From Pseudofabraea citricarpa (lineage: Eukaryota > Ascomycota > Leotiomycetes > Helotiales > Dermateaceae): 64,000 nt of DNA. The stretch covers positions 2,740,501-2,804,500 of the forward strand of contig JAPWGK010000001.1 of NCBI GenBank assembly GCA_029641185.1, in the 5' to 3' direction. Under the pieces are notes generated by a model. That model was not told where the DNA came from, did no database searches, and saw only the letters and a list, made by a program, of their open reading frames with translations. Below, piece after piece: positions 10,419-21,870 of the stretch. A program made the translations under genes and the position numbers. Numbering within the stretch: the stretch's first letter is position 1; the number at the start of each line of letters is the position of its first letter.

Positions 10419-12091
10419 TGAGGCATTCGAGAGAAAGATGTCTTCTGCAATGCGAATATAAAGAACATGTAGACTGAGAAAATGGATTTTGAAATTTGGC
10501 ATTCTACTTTCGTGATGGCTCCTGTTTATCTCTCGATGGCCATTCAGACATTCTTATTCCTTCTCTGCGAGTTACTTTTGCTCTCTCACAAGCCTCTTTT
10601 GCTTCATGTTTTTCCTGTTCTTCTTGTGCAAGCCGTTCACCTTCATTTCCTCGCCATTCCTACTCTTCACACATCATTGTCTTTTAAGAAAGTGAAAATT
10701 TGAAATCAGGACATGTAATAATAACATAATTTCGCAAGACAGCAGCACCAAAGTGAATCACCTTTGCCTGGATTGATGAAGCATCGACCCGAGGAGACAG
10801 TGAATATAACCCATCATGGTTTCAGGACATTCCCCTCATTCAGTGAGTATCAAGGCACAGATTGAGGAAAGCAAAGGCGCAACACAATATCTGTCTGGGG
10901 TGATCGGAGGAGCAAAAGCGATAACACCAAACTTTACAATATTCGCTCTTTCTACTAAGATGAATTACGAGTAGCTGGCTCGCGTGGCACTGCACGCTCC
11001 ACGTTGAATTGAATCATGCCAGGCTTGCAGTTCCTCTAAAGCCACGAATGCTGCTAATGTGTGTGTATTGAAGTAAATATTCTTATTTTCTCACTGCGTC
11101 TATATACTTCATGTATCCTTCTTATTCTACTCGTCCTAGTGGAACTCTGCAAAAGGTGCTGCGTTTATATATACCATTGGACACGTGTCCACCCTTGCAA
11201 CCAAAAAAGGAGCAAAAAGAAAGGAGCGCCACAAAAAAGAAATTCAGGGCAACCCAATGAGCGACTTAGTCTGGGCTCAAGTAACCCGATAAGCAACTCT
11301 ATTTAGAGTCCGGGTATTACACGAGCGACCAAGATCTTACGTTTGTAAGTCTGGGTATTACGCCCGCTGGCGTCAGTTCTGATCTACCAGCTGTTGACGG
11401 ACAATTTTGCTAACTGAATATATATACCTGTCTCTAGATCCCGTGAGTTTCCTCTTTGGGATAGCGCGTGTGTGTGTGAATAAAGGGGGAGCGCTCCCTC
11501 ACGTGGCTAGCGAGCGAGGAGGAGAAACGTTAGCCGAGCACTGTGCTGGTTTTGCTGAAGGCAATATCAGCTCCGGAACCCCAGCCGTTATGCTGTCTTG
11601 CTCATCGATCTTCCCCCAAGATTCTTCACCCGCAAATCCTGTACGACTACCCTTTGAGCTTAAGATTTGAACCTAAGGGGTTAATCGATCCAGGAGCGGT
11701 GATGGTAATGCTCTCAATAGCTTCCGACTGCTCATTATTCACTTCGAGGCAGGTTGTAATACTAGCAAAGATGAGGTGATTACTTTTGGAAGATGGTTGA
11801 AAGTTCGTTGCAGAAGGTTGCTTTCTAGTATGACTTGAGTGAATGGTCCAATGGCGTGCACAAATGGGAGTGCTGAGTTGCCATAGGATACTCGACAGAC
11901 ATAACCGGGTACGAAAGGTTAGTCACCGCTCCTGCGTGATTCAATAGTATATAATCAAAGCATTTTGGGGAATATTCATTCAAGCTACTTATCCCTCCCG
12001 CATGGTTCACCAAGGTAATCAATCAATCACCTTTCAGCCTTGTTATGATCTACATCTACTTTTGAAGTACAACTATCAGCTATCAAGTGAA
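10419..12091. other. Gene-poor region, no supported gene
   Basis: About 1.7 kb between the monooxygenase and the kinase. Only short, compositionally unconvincing open frames occur. Around 11310-11375 a GGGTATTAC motif occurs twice about 55 bp apart, perhaps a trace of old repetitive DNA; too weak to name. Confidence 0.4.
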
Positions 12092-13494
12092 TCAGAAAAT
12101 CAACCACGGATCGTCCATGAGCTCCTTAGCTGACTTCCTATTTTCAGGTACCCACTGAAGCATCTTCCTTAGGAACTGGAGGAAGATGGTTTTCTCTTCT
12201 CCCTCAAGATTCTCCTCCTCCTTCTCCAATGAGGTTTGCTTTATTTCAATATCTGGTTTGAAATTACCTAGACTCGTCAGTATCTGTTTTGGATATCAAT
12301 ACCAGATAGCTACGTACCATCTGCATCAAAGAACGTTTCCGAGAACTGTCCTCTCTTCAGAAGATCTTTCGGTGGTGGACCCATCAAGGCAATCATTCTA
12401 GCTAAATGAGCCGGAGCCGAGGCGCCTCTGCTTGGAAGTCTTTCAGTGAACATGTGTTTCCCCTCAAACAAATCCCAAACCTTCACTGAAGTCAGTACAG
12501 TGATCCCGGAAAGGACGCTTCCTTTATGACTCACCATCAAACCGACGCTCCATATATCAATATTCTCATTCCAAGGTATTCCGAGCACAATTTCCGGAGC
12601 GCGGTAGATATCCGGCATCACCTCTCCAGTATATGTCTCATCTCCAAATACAGCGTCTCCAAAGTCGCAAAGAACGGCATGTGATGGGTTATCTGGGATA
12701 TCTACCGGTCTCGTTGCGTAGATGATGCGATCACCATCGATCTTTCGGAGACTAGGCTCTGTCTGTTCCTCTTCCTCGAAGGTTTTAAATACAGTATCGT
12801 CTTCGGTGGCGAGTATGATATTACCCTCTTGAATGTCTGAACTGAAATCAGTACGTAGGATCTGGATAACGAACAAGTTGAGTCGACTTAACTGTGTGGA
12901 CAACTCGCGCTTCGGTGTGCAGGAAGTCAAGAGCCATGAGTATGTATTTGGTAAAAGGCTTGAGAAGTAGTAGGGAGACCTTTCCGTCATCGCTCATTTC
13001 ACGGATATCCTTCAGCGTGAGACTCAGAGGCTCGTGGACCAGACATTCATGTAGACCGCGCTTTCCTGGCAATTGGAAATGGTCACGCAGGAATCTGATG
13101 CCTTTCAGTCCTGGATGGCTAGTCTTGATGGATCTGAGATGCTTGTAGACCCTTTCCTCGTTCTGTGCTTGGCGATGTTGGGTGACGAAAACCTTCAAAG
13201 CAACATACTCATGATCTCTGAAGGTCTTTGTGTTAGCTCTCATAGTAGGTGAGTGATGGGTGAAAGCACCTACATAAGATCTCGACAAAGCCAGGCTGTT
13301 GAAACAGACCCATATCCCAACTTTCCTAGCACTTGATATTTTGACTGGAATATTTCACCCATGTGGACAGGGTAAAAGTCATCGGCATCGTACCACGAAA
13401 ATGTTTCCTCTTCGAGTAGATATTCATTATCCAACACCTCAAAACCTGATATGGGAGGATCCCGAGGCGGTGAGGGATCCCTTCCAGTCGTCAT
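12092..13494 (-). CDS. SRPK-like serine/threonine protein kinase, with an abnormal splice junction in the catalytic loop
   Basis: Five exons are likely: 13494-13274, 13217-12893, 12841-12535, 12480-12318 and 12267-12092. Visible kinase elements are the glycine loop GKLGYGSVSTAW, the VALKVF lysine, the catalytic-loop lead VVHT, DIQEGNI, the DFG motif (LCDFGDA) and the APE motif (YRAPEIVLG), in the SR-protein-kinase order without a large spacer. The family phosphorylates Ser/Arg-rich splicing factors, but fungal paralogues like this one are numerous and poorly known. The intron between VVHT and DIQEG does not splice in phase with its best donor (12892): the phases differ by one base. The only GT donor restoring the frame inserts three residues. 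The 12481-12534 intron is 54 nt, so its retention would keep the frame. Confidence 0.82.
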
Positions 13495-13951
13495 AGTGAA
13501 ATATGAGATTGTTCCAAATAGCAGCTGATTTGACTGTCGATGACTGAGATGAATTCACAGACCAAGACCCTGGCGATCTCTGCCGATTATGAAACTATAA
13601 TTAAAACGGTCGGACAGGGCTGGATTTAGGTGCTGGAGTTAAATCGCGAATATATTTCTAGGGATAAATTGCTGGCGATGAGTTCTGGCTGGTAGAATTG
13701 ACGGATGTATGGCAGTGACAGAGTTGACAATTTCAAGGAGATGGGCAAAACAGGGTGACTCAGCCTGGAACCGTGCCTGGCCGGCCAAGCGGCGGTGATT
13801 GCGCGAGCGAATCATATTGCGAAATGGGGTTATTTGAGGTGTTGGAGTTGGAACTCACACCTCTTGTGAAGTCAAGTTATTTTAATCGCTTATTATTATT
13901 TGTTTTCCGTCAAGTTTATATAAATAGGACGCTGTTACTGGACCCTGGTTC
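13495..13951. other. Intergenic region, no gene seen
   Basis: Between the kinase start and the amidohydrolase stop. It should contain the kinase promoter; no distinct element or gene was recognised. Confidence 0.5.
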
Positions 13952-15295
13952 TCATGGAGATTTGTATAGCTTTCCACCTTTCCAAACGTGTGTGATGTTA
14001 TCAGGCTCACTCATAATTTTGATGTCCGTCAAGGGGTTTCCTGCCACTGCAATCAAGTCTGCATCATAGCCTTCTTTCAATTGCCCGGATCTGGGTGCCA
14101 TACGACTCCCGACTGTTTCTGGGCTCGTTGCTGTACATGCTTCGATAGCTTGCAATGGAGTCAGGCCTGCTTCAACGGCGAAGTACAACTCTTTGCCGTT
14201 TCTACCGTGTGATAATGCACTCCCAAGTTGACTAACGCTTTGGTCGGTTCCCAGAGCTATCTTCACTCCGCTCTTGACTGCAAGAGCGTATGCTTTCTTA
14301 TGATTGCCAGCGAGAGCAATAAGCTTTTTGTAGGAGGTCGGGGGCCATTGGTCTTTTTCTTTGAGCCCTTCGGAAACAATAAGACGGGTAGCAACGAAGA
14401 TAGCATCCTTTTCTTTCATCAAAGCTGCGCACTCTTCGTCCAGATAACTTCCGTGCTCGATAGACTTGACGCCTGCTCTCAAAGCAGCCATGATGCCTTC
14501 TCTGCCGTGGCAATGAGCTGCTACCACCCTTTTCGATCTTGCAGCCTCGTCCACAATGGCTTTCAGCTCTTCGTCGGAAAATTGCCGGTCTTCTGGGTCA
14601 TCCAATTCACTGCCAACACCACCGGATGAACATACTTTGATCACTTTGGCTCCTCGTCTGATCATCAATCTTACTGCCTTGATGCACTCAGGTACGCCAT
14701 CACAAACCGCAAAACATAGGCCATGCGCAGCCGCATCCAAAACAGCTCCGATCGGCACATTGTGCATATCTCCATGTCCAGCTGTCATGGAAAGCGGGGC
14801 GATGCTTGAGTAGACGTTTGGCCCGATGATGGTACCATCTTCAATGGCAGGAGAAACATCGCCTGCATAACCAGCCAATTCTCGGACAGATGTGAAGCCC
14901 GCAAGCAAGGTCCTCTCAAGATCACGTACTGTCCGCGCACCAGCAAGAGGACCTGATATCCCAAGCCAAGAACTGTAATCTGTTGCGCCCGGAGGGGTTC
15001 CCATAAAATGAACGTGGCAATCCCACATTCCTGGCATGAGGACCGGTACGCTGGTGAAAGGGATGGACTTAAATTTTGCAGGAATGGCTACCTCATCGCC
15101 AACCCAGGCAATTTTGTCCCCGTCGATGATGACAGCAGCATTTTCCACTGGCTCGCCACGTCCTGGGATGAGGAGTGAAGCTTTGATGCCATGCTGCTTT
15201 GTTCGTGTGGCCGAATACGCCAACCGAACTGGTAGAGCTTCTGACTCAGATGCAGTGGGGGGTTTAGTACGCATGATAGTGGTGTTGAAGTGCAT
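13952..15295 (-). CDS. Metal-dependent amidohydrolase (imidazolonepropionase / ochratoxinase-like, PF01979)
   Basis: A single exon of 447 residues starting at MHFNTTIMR. Metal-site motifs appear in the correct order for the amidohydrolase superfamily: DCHVHFMG (H-x-H), the Lys expected to be carboxylated in AKVIKVCSSGG, VVAAHCHG, SIEHGSY, and the Asp in ALGTDQS. The late GYDADLIAVAGNPL segment is the usual C-terminal composite-domain signature. These are binuclear metal hydrolases acting on amides or lactams, such as prolidase-like and ochratoxin-hydrolysing enzymes. No secretion signal is evident, so it is probably cytosolic. The exact substrate cannot be told, and no neighbour suggests one. 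Confidence 0.93.
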   Translation of the reverse strand: MHFNTTIMRTKPPTASESEALPVRLAYSATRTKQHGIKASLLIPGRGEPVENAAVIIDGDKIAWVGDEVAIPAKFKSIPFTSVPVLMPGMWDCHVHFMGTPPGATDYSSWLGISGPLAGARTVRDLERTLLAGFTSVRELAGYAGDVSPAIEDGTIIGPNVYSSIAPLSMTAGHGDMHNVPIGAVLDAAAHGLCFAVCDGVPECIKAVRLMIRRGAKVIKVCSSGGVGSELDDPEDRQFSDEELKAIVDEAARSKRVVAAHCHGREGIMAALRAGVKSIEHGSYLDEECAALMKEKDAIFVATRLIVSEGLKEKDQWPPTSYKKLIALAGNHKKAYALAVKSGVKIALGTDQSVSQLGSALSHGRNGKELYFAVEAGLTPLQAIEACTATSPETVGSRMAPRSGQLKEGYDADLIAVAGNPLTDIKIMSEPDNITHVWKGGKLYKSP

Positions 15296-16536
15296 AGATG
15301 CGGGGAAACTTGAGATGTAGATATCATCTTACTTTGATATCACATGACTTTAACCACCTGCCGCCTTTGGAGACAATCTCACAGGCTACTACTATGCACC
15401 TGGGATTACTATCCGGGGGGTGAAATGGGCTTGCAAGAGCTGCTGCAGCCGCATATTGCAGCAGGAGAGACATAAGTTGGCACAAGAAAGGCTCTCATAG
15501 TTCGCTGCTTTGTGTAGCTCGAGAGATGTAATGAAAAGGGGGAGGGAAGACGAGAAGAAGCATTGATTCTGTTGCGAGAGTCGGCTATTCTTTTCACCGA
15601 GGAAACCCAATCTGACGACATCATTCTTTCACATGAATTATGTTCAAGCCAACCACCTTACCATCCTTTCTTAAAGCCGGAACTTGGGAAGATTTGCTCC
15701 TCTCTCCCATTTCCAGCCTATCCTGGTCATCTATTCGGCAACCCTTCTCTCTTCATGTCAGCAAGGCTGACCTGATACGGATCTGAAAGAGTTGACTGGT
15801 GGTCGCCCTATTGATCTGAATTATGGAATGAACTGTCAAAAGCGTGGCACGAACAGACTCGGGTCAAGAACTTTTTGTCTCGGATATATCCCGTTATGCA
15901 TGATGCAGAAGTTTCTCATATTGAAGCAATACAGTTACACTTGCTAGGTAGTTAGCTAAGAAAACAAGTCGATCCTCAATTTCCAAGTGGATATCAGAAT
16001 CCTAATATACCCGCTACACAAAAGTTCAGGGCTTCTGAATTTTGGACGGCAATTTCTACGAGTTCAAAGGACTAGAACTCTACGAACTTGGGAGAGAATA
16101 TCAAATGTCATGTGATCCCGCGAGTCCTAAAAGGGTAACCAGATCGTGGTCCCCAAAGCGGTTATCGAGATGCCTCAGCCACCGGTCAAACAGCAAGGGT
16201 TGACGTCCTCACGGACACAACTAATTACCTCCGTGAGAAAGTCATTCGTCAAAATGCTGTCTCATTGCTATTCACCGCAAATTGGACCTATCAAAGACCA
16301 TACTAATTTTTCAAGCTGTGGTTATGGTCGGCTATGTCGATTCCATGGCTTGGCAAGTAGCTCTCTACCATAGAAGTATATATTGAGTGCATCGCCTGCA
16401 GTACTCAAATTCTTGCTCTAAGTTTCTCTCTTTGCTCTCTTATATCTCTATACAACGTAGACTAAGCCGCTACTTTTTTTGAGGGTCTTCTGAAACGATT
16501 CACACTATTACATCTTACTTTTGCCGTCCTGTCATC
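15296..16536. other. Divergent intergenic region, no gene seen
   Basis: About 1.2 kb between the divergent amidohydrolase and RTA1-like gene. I found no supported gene; short open frames lack recognisable content. Confidence 0.5.
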
Positions 16537-17748
16537 ATGGCTACCGCTATATCTCATTTCAACTATGATCCGTCAGCACCCGCAGCTGGAGTCTTTGCGG
16601 GCCTTTATATGGCAGCTTTCGTCATTACACTGGTGCAATGGATCAAGTATCGTGCTTGGGTGTGGTTTGTGATGGTTCTCGGAGCTGGGAGTATGTCAAT
16701 TCCAATCGACTCGATGGTCATTCTTCGGATATTAATATTGCTTGAATTTCTAGTGGAGGGAGTTGGCTACATCATGCGAATTATCTCTACGAAACATCTC
16801 GAGGAAAAGTCTCCATACGTCGCACAATTTGCTCTAATTGTCCTTGCACCAGTCCTCATGGCTGCTGGGTTCTATGTTCTCTTTGTAAGTTGATCGCAGC
16901 CAAGATGATATAAAGTTTTCCTTTCCTGATACCAGTCACAGGGTAGAATTGTTTATCATGTTGTTCCTGCGAGAGGCAGAACGACCAGACTACTATGGAT
17001 TCCTCGTAAGTACATAACTTTTCCATAACAAAAAGTCGTCGACCTCTAATATAAGTAGCTCGATTCGTAACCCCAGTATTCGTGACCGGCGATGTAATTT
17101 GTCTCATGTTGCAAATGATCGGAGCAATCAAGATCACTTCAATCGACCCCAAAGATCCAGATGCGAAATCCAAAGCCGACGAAGGTCGAAAGATTGCCCT
17201 CATCGGTGTCGTACTACAGCTTGTCATCTTTGGGTTCTTCTGTATCATAGCAGTTCGTTTTAACTTCACCTCTAGAAAATACGCTATGGATTTCGAGAAG
17301 AGGATAAATGCCCCGACGGATACAAAGTATGTCACGATTGATGGGCAGGAGAAGAAGTTGAAGAAGAACTGGCAAGCATTGCTACGAATGGTCAATGTGG
17401 CATGCTTGTTGATCTTCGTAAGTCTGCAATGAGACTTTCCATGAGGGCTTGCGACTGACAGCCTTCTTCAGATTCGTACCATTTATCGGACTATCGATTT
17501 CGCACTTGGTAGGCATGGATACACTGAGAATCATGAGTGGTGGTAAGTTCTCCGACAAACCTTGACTTTTGCCAACTGCTGACATATTTGTTCCTAGCTT
17601 GTATGTTCTAGATGCCGCTATGATGTTCCCTTGTGTCGCGATATTCACCTACTTTCACCCTGCCAAATACTTGCCCTATCTATCATTTCGAATCCCAAAG
17701 GATGCACGACAAGCTGAATCAGGACATATGGAGATGGGGAGTGTATAA
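16537..17748 (+). CDS. RTA1-like seven-transmembrane protein
   Basis: Six exons: 16537-16690, 16754-16884, 16942-17005, 17059-17417, 17472-17542 and 17598-17748, joining in phase to 309 residues. The protein is almost entirely membrane segments with family hallmarks: EGVGYIMR, FALIVLAPVLMAAGFYVLFGRIV, VFVTGDVICLMLQMIG and FIRTIYRTIDFALG, then a short cytosolic tail. This matches RTA1 (PF04479), a fungal family related to yeast Rta1/Rsb1, linked to sphingoid-base translocation and lipid or drug stress at the plasma membrane. The N-terminus is short and no cleavable signal is evident. The substrate is not known for this paralogue; regulation is not visible from the sequence. Confidence 0.95.
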
Positions 17749-18707
17749 GACATTGAGAATGCATAGGCCGGTGAATTTGGTGGGTCGAGTTTGCTGCACT
17801 GGTTAGAAGTTGGATATGGATTAGTGGCTTTTTGGTGTTGGCTGCGTCACTGGTATTATATATATGTTGGATGATTCTTCAGGATGGCTTAACTAGACCT
17901 ATTAAGGAACCGTCTGATAACCCAATAAGACCCAATAAGATCAATGTACATGTCGACGATCTAGATGGACTACAAATAAGATATCACAGATCCCGATGTG
18001 AAGAATAATAATTAGGATCATGAACATGAAGATCGTAAATAGGAGGAAGATCTTGAACAATCAGAAGATCTTGAACAACAAGATGGCTAACAACAAGAAG
18101 ATGGCGAACAACAAGAAGATCCTAAGTGTAAATATCGTGAACGAGAATGCTATGATAGTTCTGAAGAGGGTGTCGAAGTTTGTATAACCGGAGAGGTTTT
18201 GCATAATGACGTAGTACTGCGTGTATCGTGTTATAACGACCAATTGGAGTATTGAGATTGAACGGATCATTGCGATCCTCGCTCTGCTTCAGAAGCTCTA
18301 TGTTAATAAGACCACGGACCTCAATCGTCACAAAATGATAACGCCCAGGAGCTATATGACCAGGAACAACTACAATTAGCCAGAGGTCGACAGCCTGGAC
18401 CAGAACGATCATATATTCATGTTGGATTTGGGCCCTGCTTCTAAAGAGGAATTGCTTAAGATGAACATAGGAAGGGGCAGGGAACAATACGCGAGCTGAT
18501 TCCCAAAACAGCAAAAGGCGATGCCGCGTTTTGCGGCGCAGCCTGCTAGTTTCAACGTCACGATAAGCATTCCTCAAAAGGACATCCTCCCCAGGTAGCA
18601 CAAAGACCAGCAAGCATCTACATCGGATCGACATTTGGCCCGATCATTCGTCTTTTCAGGCTGTGCATGATCTTGATTGGAGTGCATTGCAGCCTACTGG
18701 ATCCATC
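17749..18707. other. Intergenic region containing a decayed coding relic
   Basis: Between the RTA1-like gene and the second Zn2Cys6 regulator. It includes AACCCAATAAG tandem copies near 17915-17940 and the relic described at 18018-18640. It must also contain the regulator's promoter. Confidence 0.5.
18018..18640 (+). pseudogene. Possible decayed gene fragment with Glu/Gln/Asp repeats
   Basis: On the plus strand one frame reads repeats of the type EDLEQSEDLEQQDG and QQEDGEQQEDP. It then continues as protein-like sequence (CKYRERECYDSSEEG, then VEVCITGEVLHNDV) and stops near 18255. Coding-looking sequence resumes in other frames (IEIERIIAILALLQKLYV, then ELYDQEQLQLARGRQPGPE and RSYIHVGFGP) with several stops. 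This is how a gene broken by frameshifts and nonsense changes looks. I cannot name the parent protein. The alternative is chance open sequence in a low-complexity region. Confidence 0.35.
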
Positions 18708-20554
18708 ATGGTCTTTTGCGGCAAGCCGAGCAAAGGCTGTTTGAGCTGTCGAAAGCGGAGAATAAAGGTATCTACATTCTATTGTGTTCAAAGTGTTATT
18801 TGATGTCGACTTCGAAACAGACAAACTGTTAGCTGAATCTAAATGCAGTGCGATCAATTGGAGCCTTCATGTTCACAGTGTACAAGATCAGAAAAGACAT
18901 GTCCAGGCTACCGCGATATTCAAGCGCTGATGTTCCGCGATGAGAATGCTACCGTGATACGGAAAACACGCATTCTAGCACGTACTAAAGTTGCAGGACC
19001 TTCTAAGGAAAATCAAGAAGTATCTAAGGACTCAACAGCCGCTTCAGTCCCAAAGCCGAAACAAGCTATCATAGATCAGCATCAGCACACCGCCGTTAAA
19101 GAGGAGCAACTTCCTCGGGTTTCGGAAGCACAATGGTTTTATTTGAACTCCACCATTCATAATTTTCCCACCTGTCAGTTATCAGCTGCAGTGGAGGATG
19201 AAGGCGTCAATTTCTTCTTCAACCATTACATGACTTTCATGACTTCTACCCCAGGTAGTCATTTTGACGTCTTCTCCTCGCCATTGTGGAAGGATGTCGG
19301 TACCAGCCAGCAGATATTCGATGCCGTGTCAAGTGTTGGTCTAGCTGGTCTTGCAAATGTCAAACGAGACAAAGAAGCTATGTTAGTCGCCAGAAGAAAG
19401 TATTCTGAGACTATGCAGCAGGTCAGAACCGCACTGCAGAAACGAGAAATGGCAGATCTAGATCATACGTTCAAAGCGATCGTAATCCTAGCACTCTTTG
19501 AGGTACGTAAATACAGCTCAGATGAACCCATGTATTTTGGAAGAGGCTGATTTAGGTAGATTGTGGACAGTACTGCGGAGACACATGACTCTTGGAATAT
19601 TCATATCGATGGAGCTGCAGCTCTACTGAGCAGTGGCAGTCTGACACAGTTCAAATCGAAGCGCGCTGCTCGAGTACAATTGCATTTCTGCTTTTCCATC
19701 GTAAGTCAGATAGTTTATCAGGATCGATTTCTTCTAAAGGCTGTTAGATTATCAGTTATCTTCAAAGAGGTGAAGCGTTTCCTCCGGTGATGACGAAATG
19801 GTCTCAAGATTGCCGTGATTCCTTATCAGACGAGGATGCACCTGCAGCAGTGTTGGTTGACACTGTCATTCGTTTAATCAACCTTTGTGCATCAATCAAA
19901 AATAGTCAAACGTTGGGGTCTGATGACATTCTGCAACAAGCATTGAAATTGGAACAAGACTCGGAAGCATGGGTGTCATCCGAATTCTCAGATCTATGGC
20001 AGTATCCCGTTGTTGAAGATGCAACCAAAGTCTTATACCAAGGTCGATACCACATATACAAGGATTTCTGGGTCGCTAAAATCTGGAATCATTACCGGTG
20101 TTCACGGATTTTGATCAACGAGCTCATTCTAACACATTTGTCTGGCCACGCACCGTCGTCAGAGAAAGCATTTCAGCAGCAAAGATCACTCTCCATTATC
20201 TCTCAACTAGCGTCAGATATCTGCACTAGTGTTTCGGGCGAGCTATGTCGGTTTACAGTAACACCGGATTCCTATGAGAATAACCAGCCCCAGATGAGTG
20301 GCATATTTATGGTGCTGTTTCCAATGCACGTTGCAGGGCGCGCCATCGGGATATCGGAAGAAACATATCAGTGGGCTGTAAAAATGCTAGAAAATATTGG
20401 CCAGACTATGGGTATTCAAGAGGCTGTGAGTCTAAGCATCTCAGCCACATCTTCAAGGCGACGTTGGATGGTGGCGGGGTTACATGTGATAGATAAGGAA
20501 AGCAAGGCTGGGTCAGACTACTTGGGAGAGCTAATGGATACCGACGCAATATAA
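18708..20554 (+). CDS. Zn2Cys6 transcription factor with Fungal_trans_2 (PF11951) type body
   Basis: Four exons: 18708-18767, 18849-19502, 19560-19700 and 19748-20554, giving 553 residues with all phases consistent. Exon 1 encodes the first half of the zinc cluster and exon 2 the rest: Cys 11, 14, 21, 28, 31 and 38 (C-x2-C-x6-C-x6-C-x2-C-x6-C; GCLSCRKRRIKC, then DQLEPSCSQCTRSEKTCPGY). The PGYR ending and the long helical body (NFFFNHYM...FDAVSSVGLAGLAN...HIDGAAALL) are typical of the C6 family with a Fungal_trans_2 region, which often act as global or stress regulators. The protein is expected in the nucleus. The target is unknown; no pathway genes are immediately adjacent. Confidence 0.93.
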
Positions 20555-21091
20555 CACGGTTTGCTAGCCACAATAATTCCTCGGGAGGCGGGCATTACCT
20601 TTTCTGCATTTCACTGCAAGGCATCGGCTTTCGAGGGGTGAAGATGTCCTGCGAAAGGTGGTAAGCGAGTGAATGCTTGAATCTCGCATCGTGAACACAA
20701 AATACAAAGTTGCACCACCTTACACGATGAGCAAGCCGTCAATCATCGATTTTTGTTAAGAAAACTAAAGTGACGCATTGACGTAGGTACGTAAATGTCT
20801 CTGTTTTCAGTCGAGAGGCTGGAGATTTCTAGCGTCACTAATCAGTTGCCGTGGTAGCCTGCGCTCGGCTCCTTGCATGCGGCCTGATACCGCACCAGCC
20901 AGCCAGCCAGCCCCTCGAGGACATCTAGTTTCCTTACAGCAGCATCAATGGCTTCAAGTATCTGTGCGACAAGCATCTATATAAGAAGAAGTCTTCGGAG
21001 ACACAGTAGGTACAGAACTGAAAAACCTCAGTCTTTCGGTTATCTCTCCACCATTTCAGATCTCTCCACACTCGCGTATCATTTCCCCCAT
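20555..21091. other. Intergenic region, promoter of the cupredoxin-like gene
   Basis: About 540 bp. It includes a short CCAG-rich run (GCCAGCCAGCCAGCC, near 20897-20912) and no recognisable gene. Confidence 0.5.
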
Positions 21092-21870
21092 ATGAAGCAT
21101 TCACTCACTATGTTGCCCAACTCACTTCTTCTCCTCCCCTTCACATTCACGGCCCTCATCAGAGCAGCGAGGCACGATATCCAAGTCGGCAACGACCTCA
21201 GCGGTTCTGCAAACCTCGTCTTCACCCCCAACGTAACGGCCGCCGCTCCAGGCGACACGCTCGTCTTCCACTTCTACCCGGGTGATCATAATGTGGTCCA
21301 GGGCGAATTCAACACGCCATGTGTGCCATCCACGGGCGGGTTCTACTCGGGCTCCATCGATTCGGAATCTGGCGAGGCGCAGGATCGGTTTACCGTGACG
21401 GTCAACGACACAGCGCCCATTTGGATCTACTGTTCCGAGGGGAGGCATTGCCAGAGCGGCATGGTGGCGGCTATTAACCCACCGTCAGTTTTCTTCTCCC
21501 GTCTCTTTTCATTTCTCTTGGAAATACGTGGCGAAATGTGTATAAACGGGCAAAATGTTGATCGAATTCTAGTTCCCAGGCGTTGGCCGCCTATGCCGCT
21601 GGCGCTGCAACGGTCAATGGCAGCACGACTCCTAATGTTGTTGCTGGAGGCGTCATCTCGCCCAATCCAAGTTTCACCTCTGCTGTGAGCTCGCCCACTG
21701 GTACGGCGACGGCAACAAGAACTCCGGGTTCTACTCCTACAGGAACAGAAAGTGCGAGCTCTCCAACGGAGACAAATGGAGGTTTGAGAACGAATTCAGG
21801 CGCGTCATTGGAGAGTGTAAAACTTGTAGCGTGTTTTGTAGTTTTCATGACTTTGGGTGGCTTTTATTAA
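21092..21870 (+). CDS. Secreted cupredoxin-like, Ser/Thr-rich GPI-type surface protein
   Basis: Two exons: 21092-21483 and 21573-21870, giving 229 residues. A signal peptide (MKHSLTMLPNSLLLLPFTFTALIRA) precedes a cupredoxin-like domain (HDIQVGN...FTPNVTAAAPGDTLVFHFYPGDHNVVQ), with FNTPC, IWIYCSEG and HCQSGMV at the positions of blue-copper ligands. This pattern is common in the fungal extracellular serine-rich family. The second half is Ser/Thr/Gly-rich and likely O-glycosylated; the C-terminus ends in a hydrophobic stretch (VKLVACFVVFMTLGGFY) preceded by small residues, as for a GPI anchor. It is expected at the cell surface or wall. Whether copper is bound is unproven. Upstream in-frame ATG codons exist (for example 20948) but give no signal peptide, so 21092 is preferred. 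Confidence 0.9.

Noticed and set aside
11280..11400. Possible transposon fragment (GGGTATTAC copies)
   Set aside because: Only two short imperfect copies; no terminal repeats or coding remnant.
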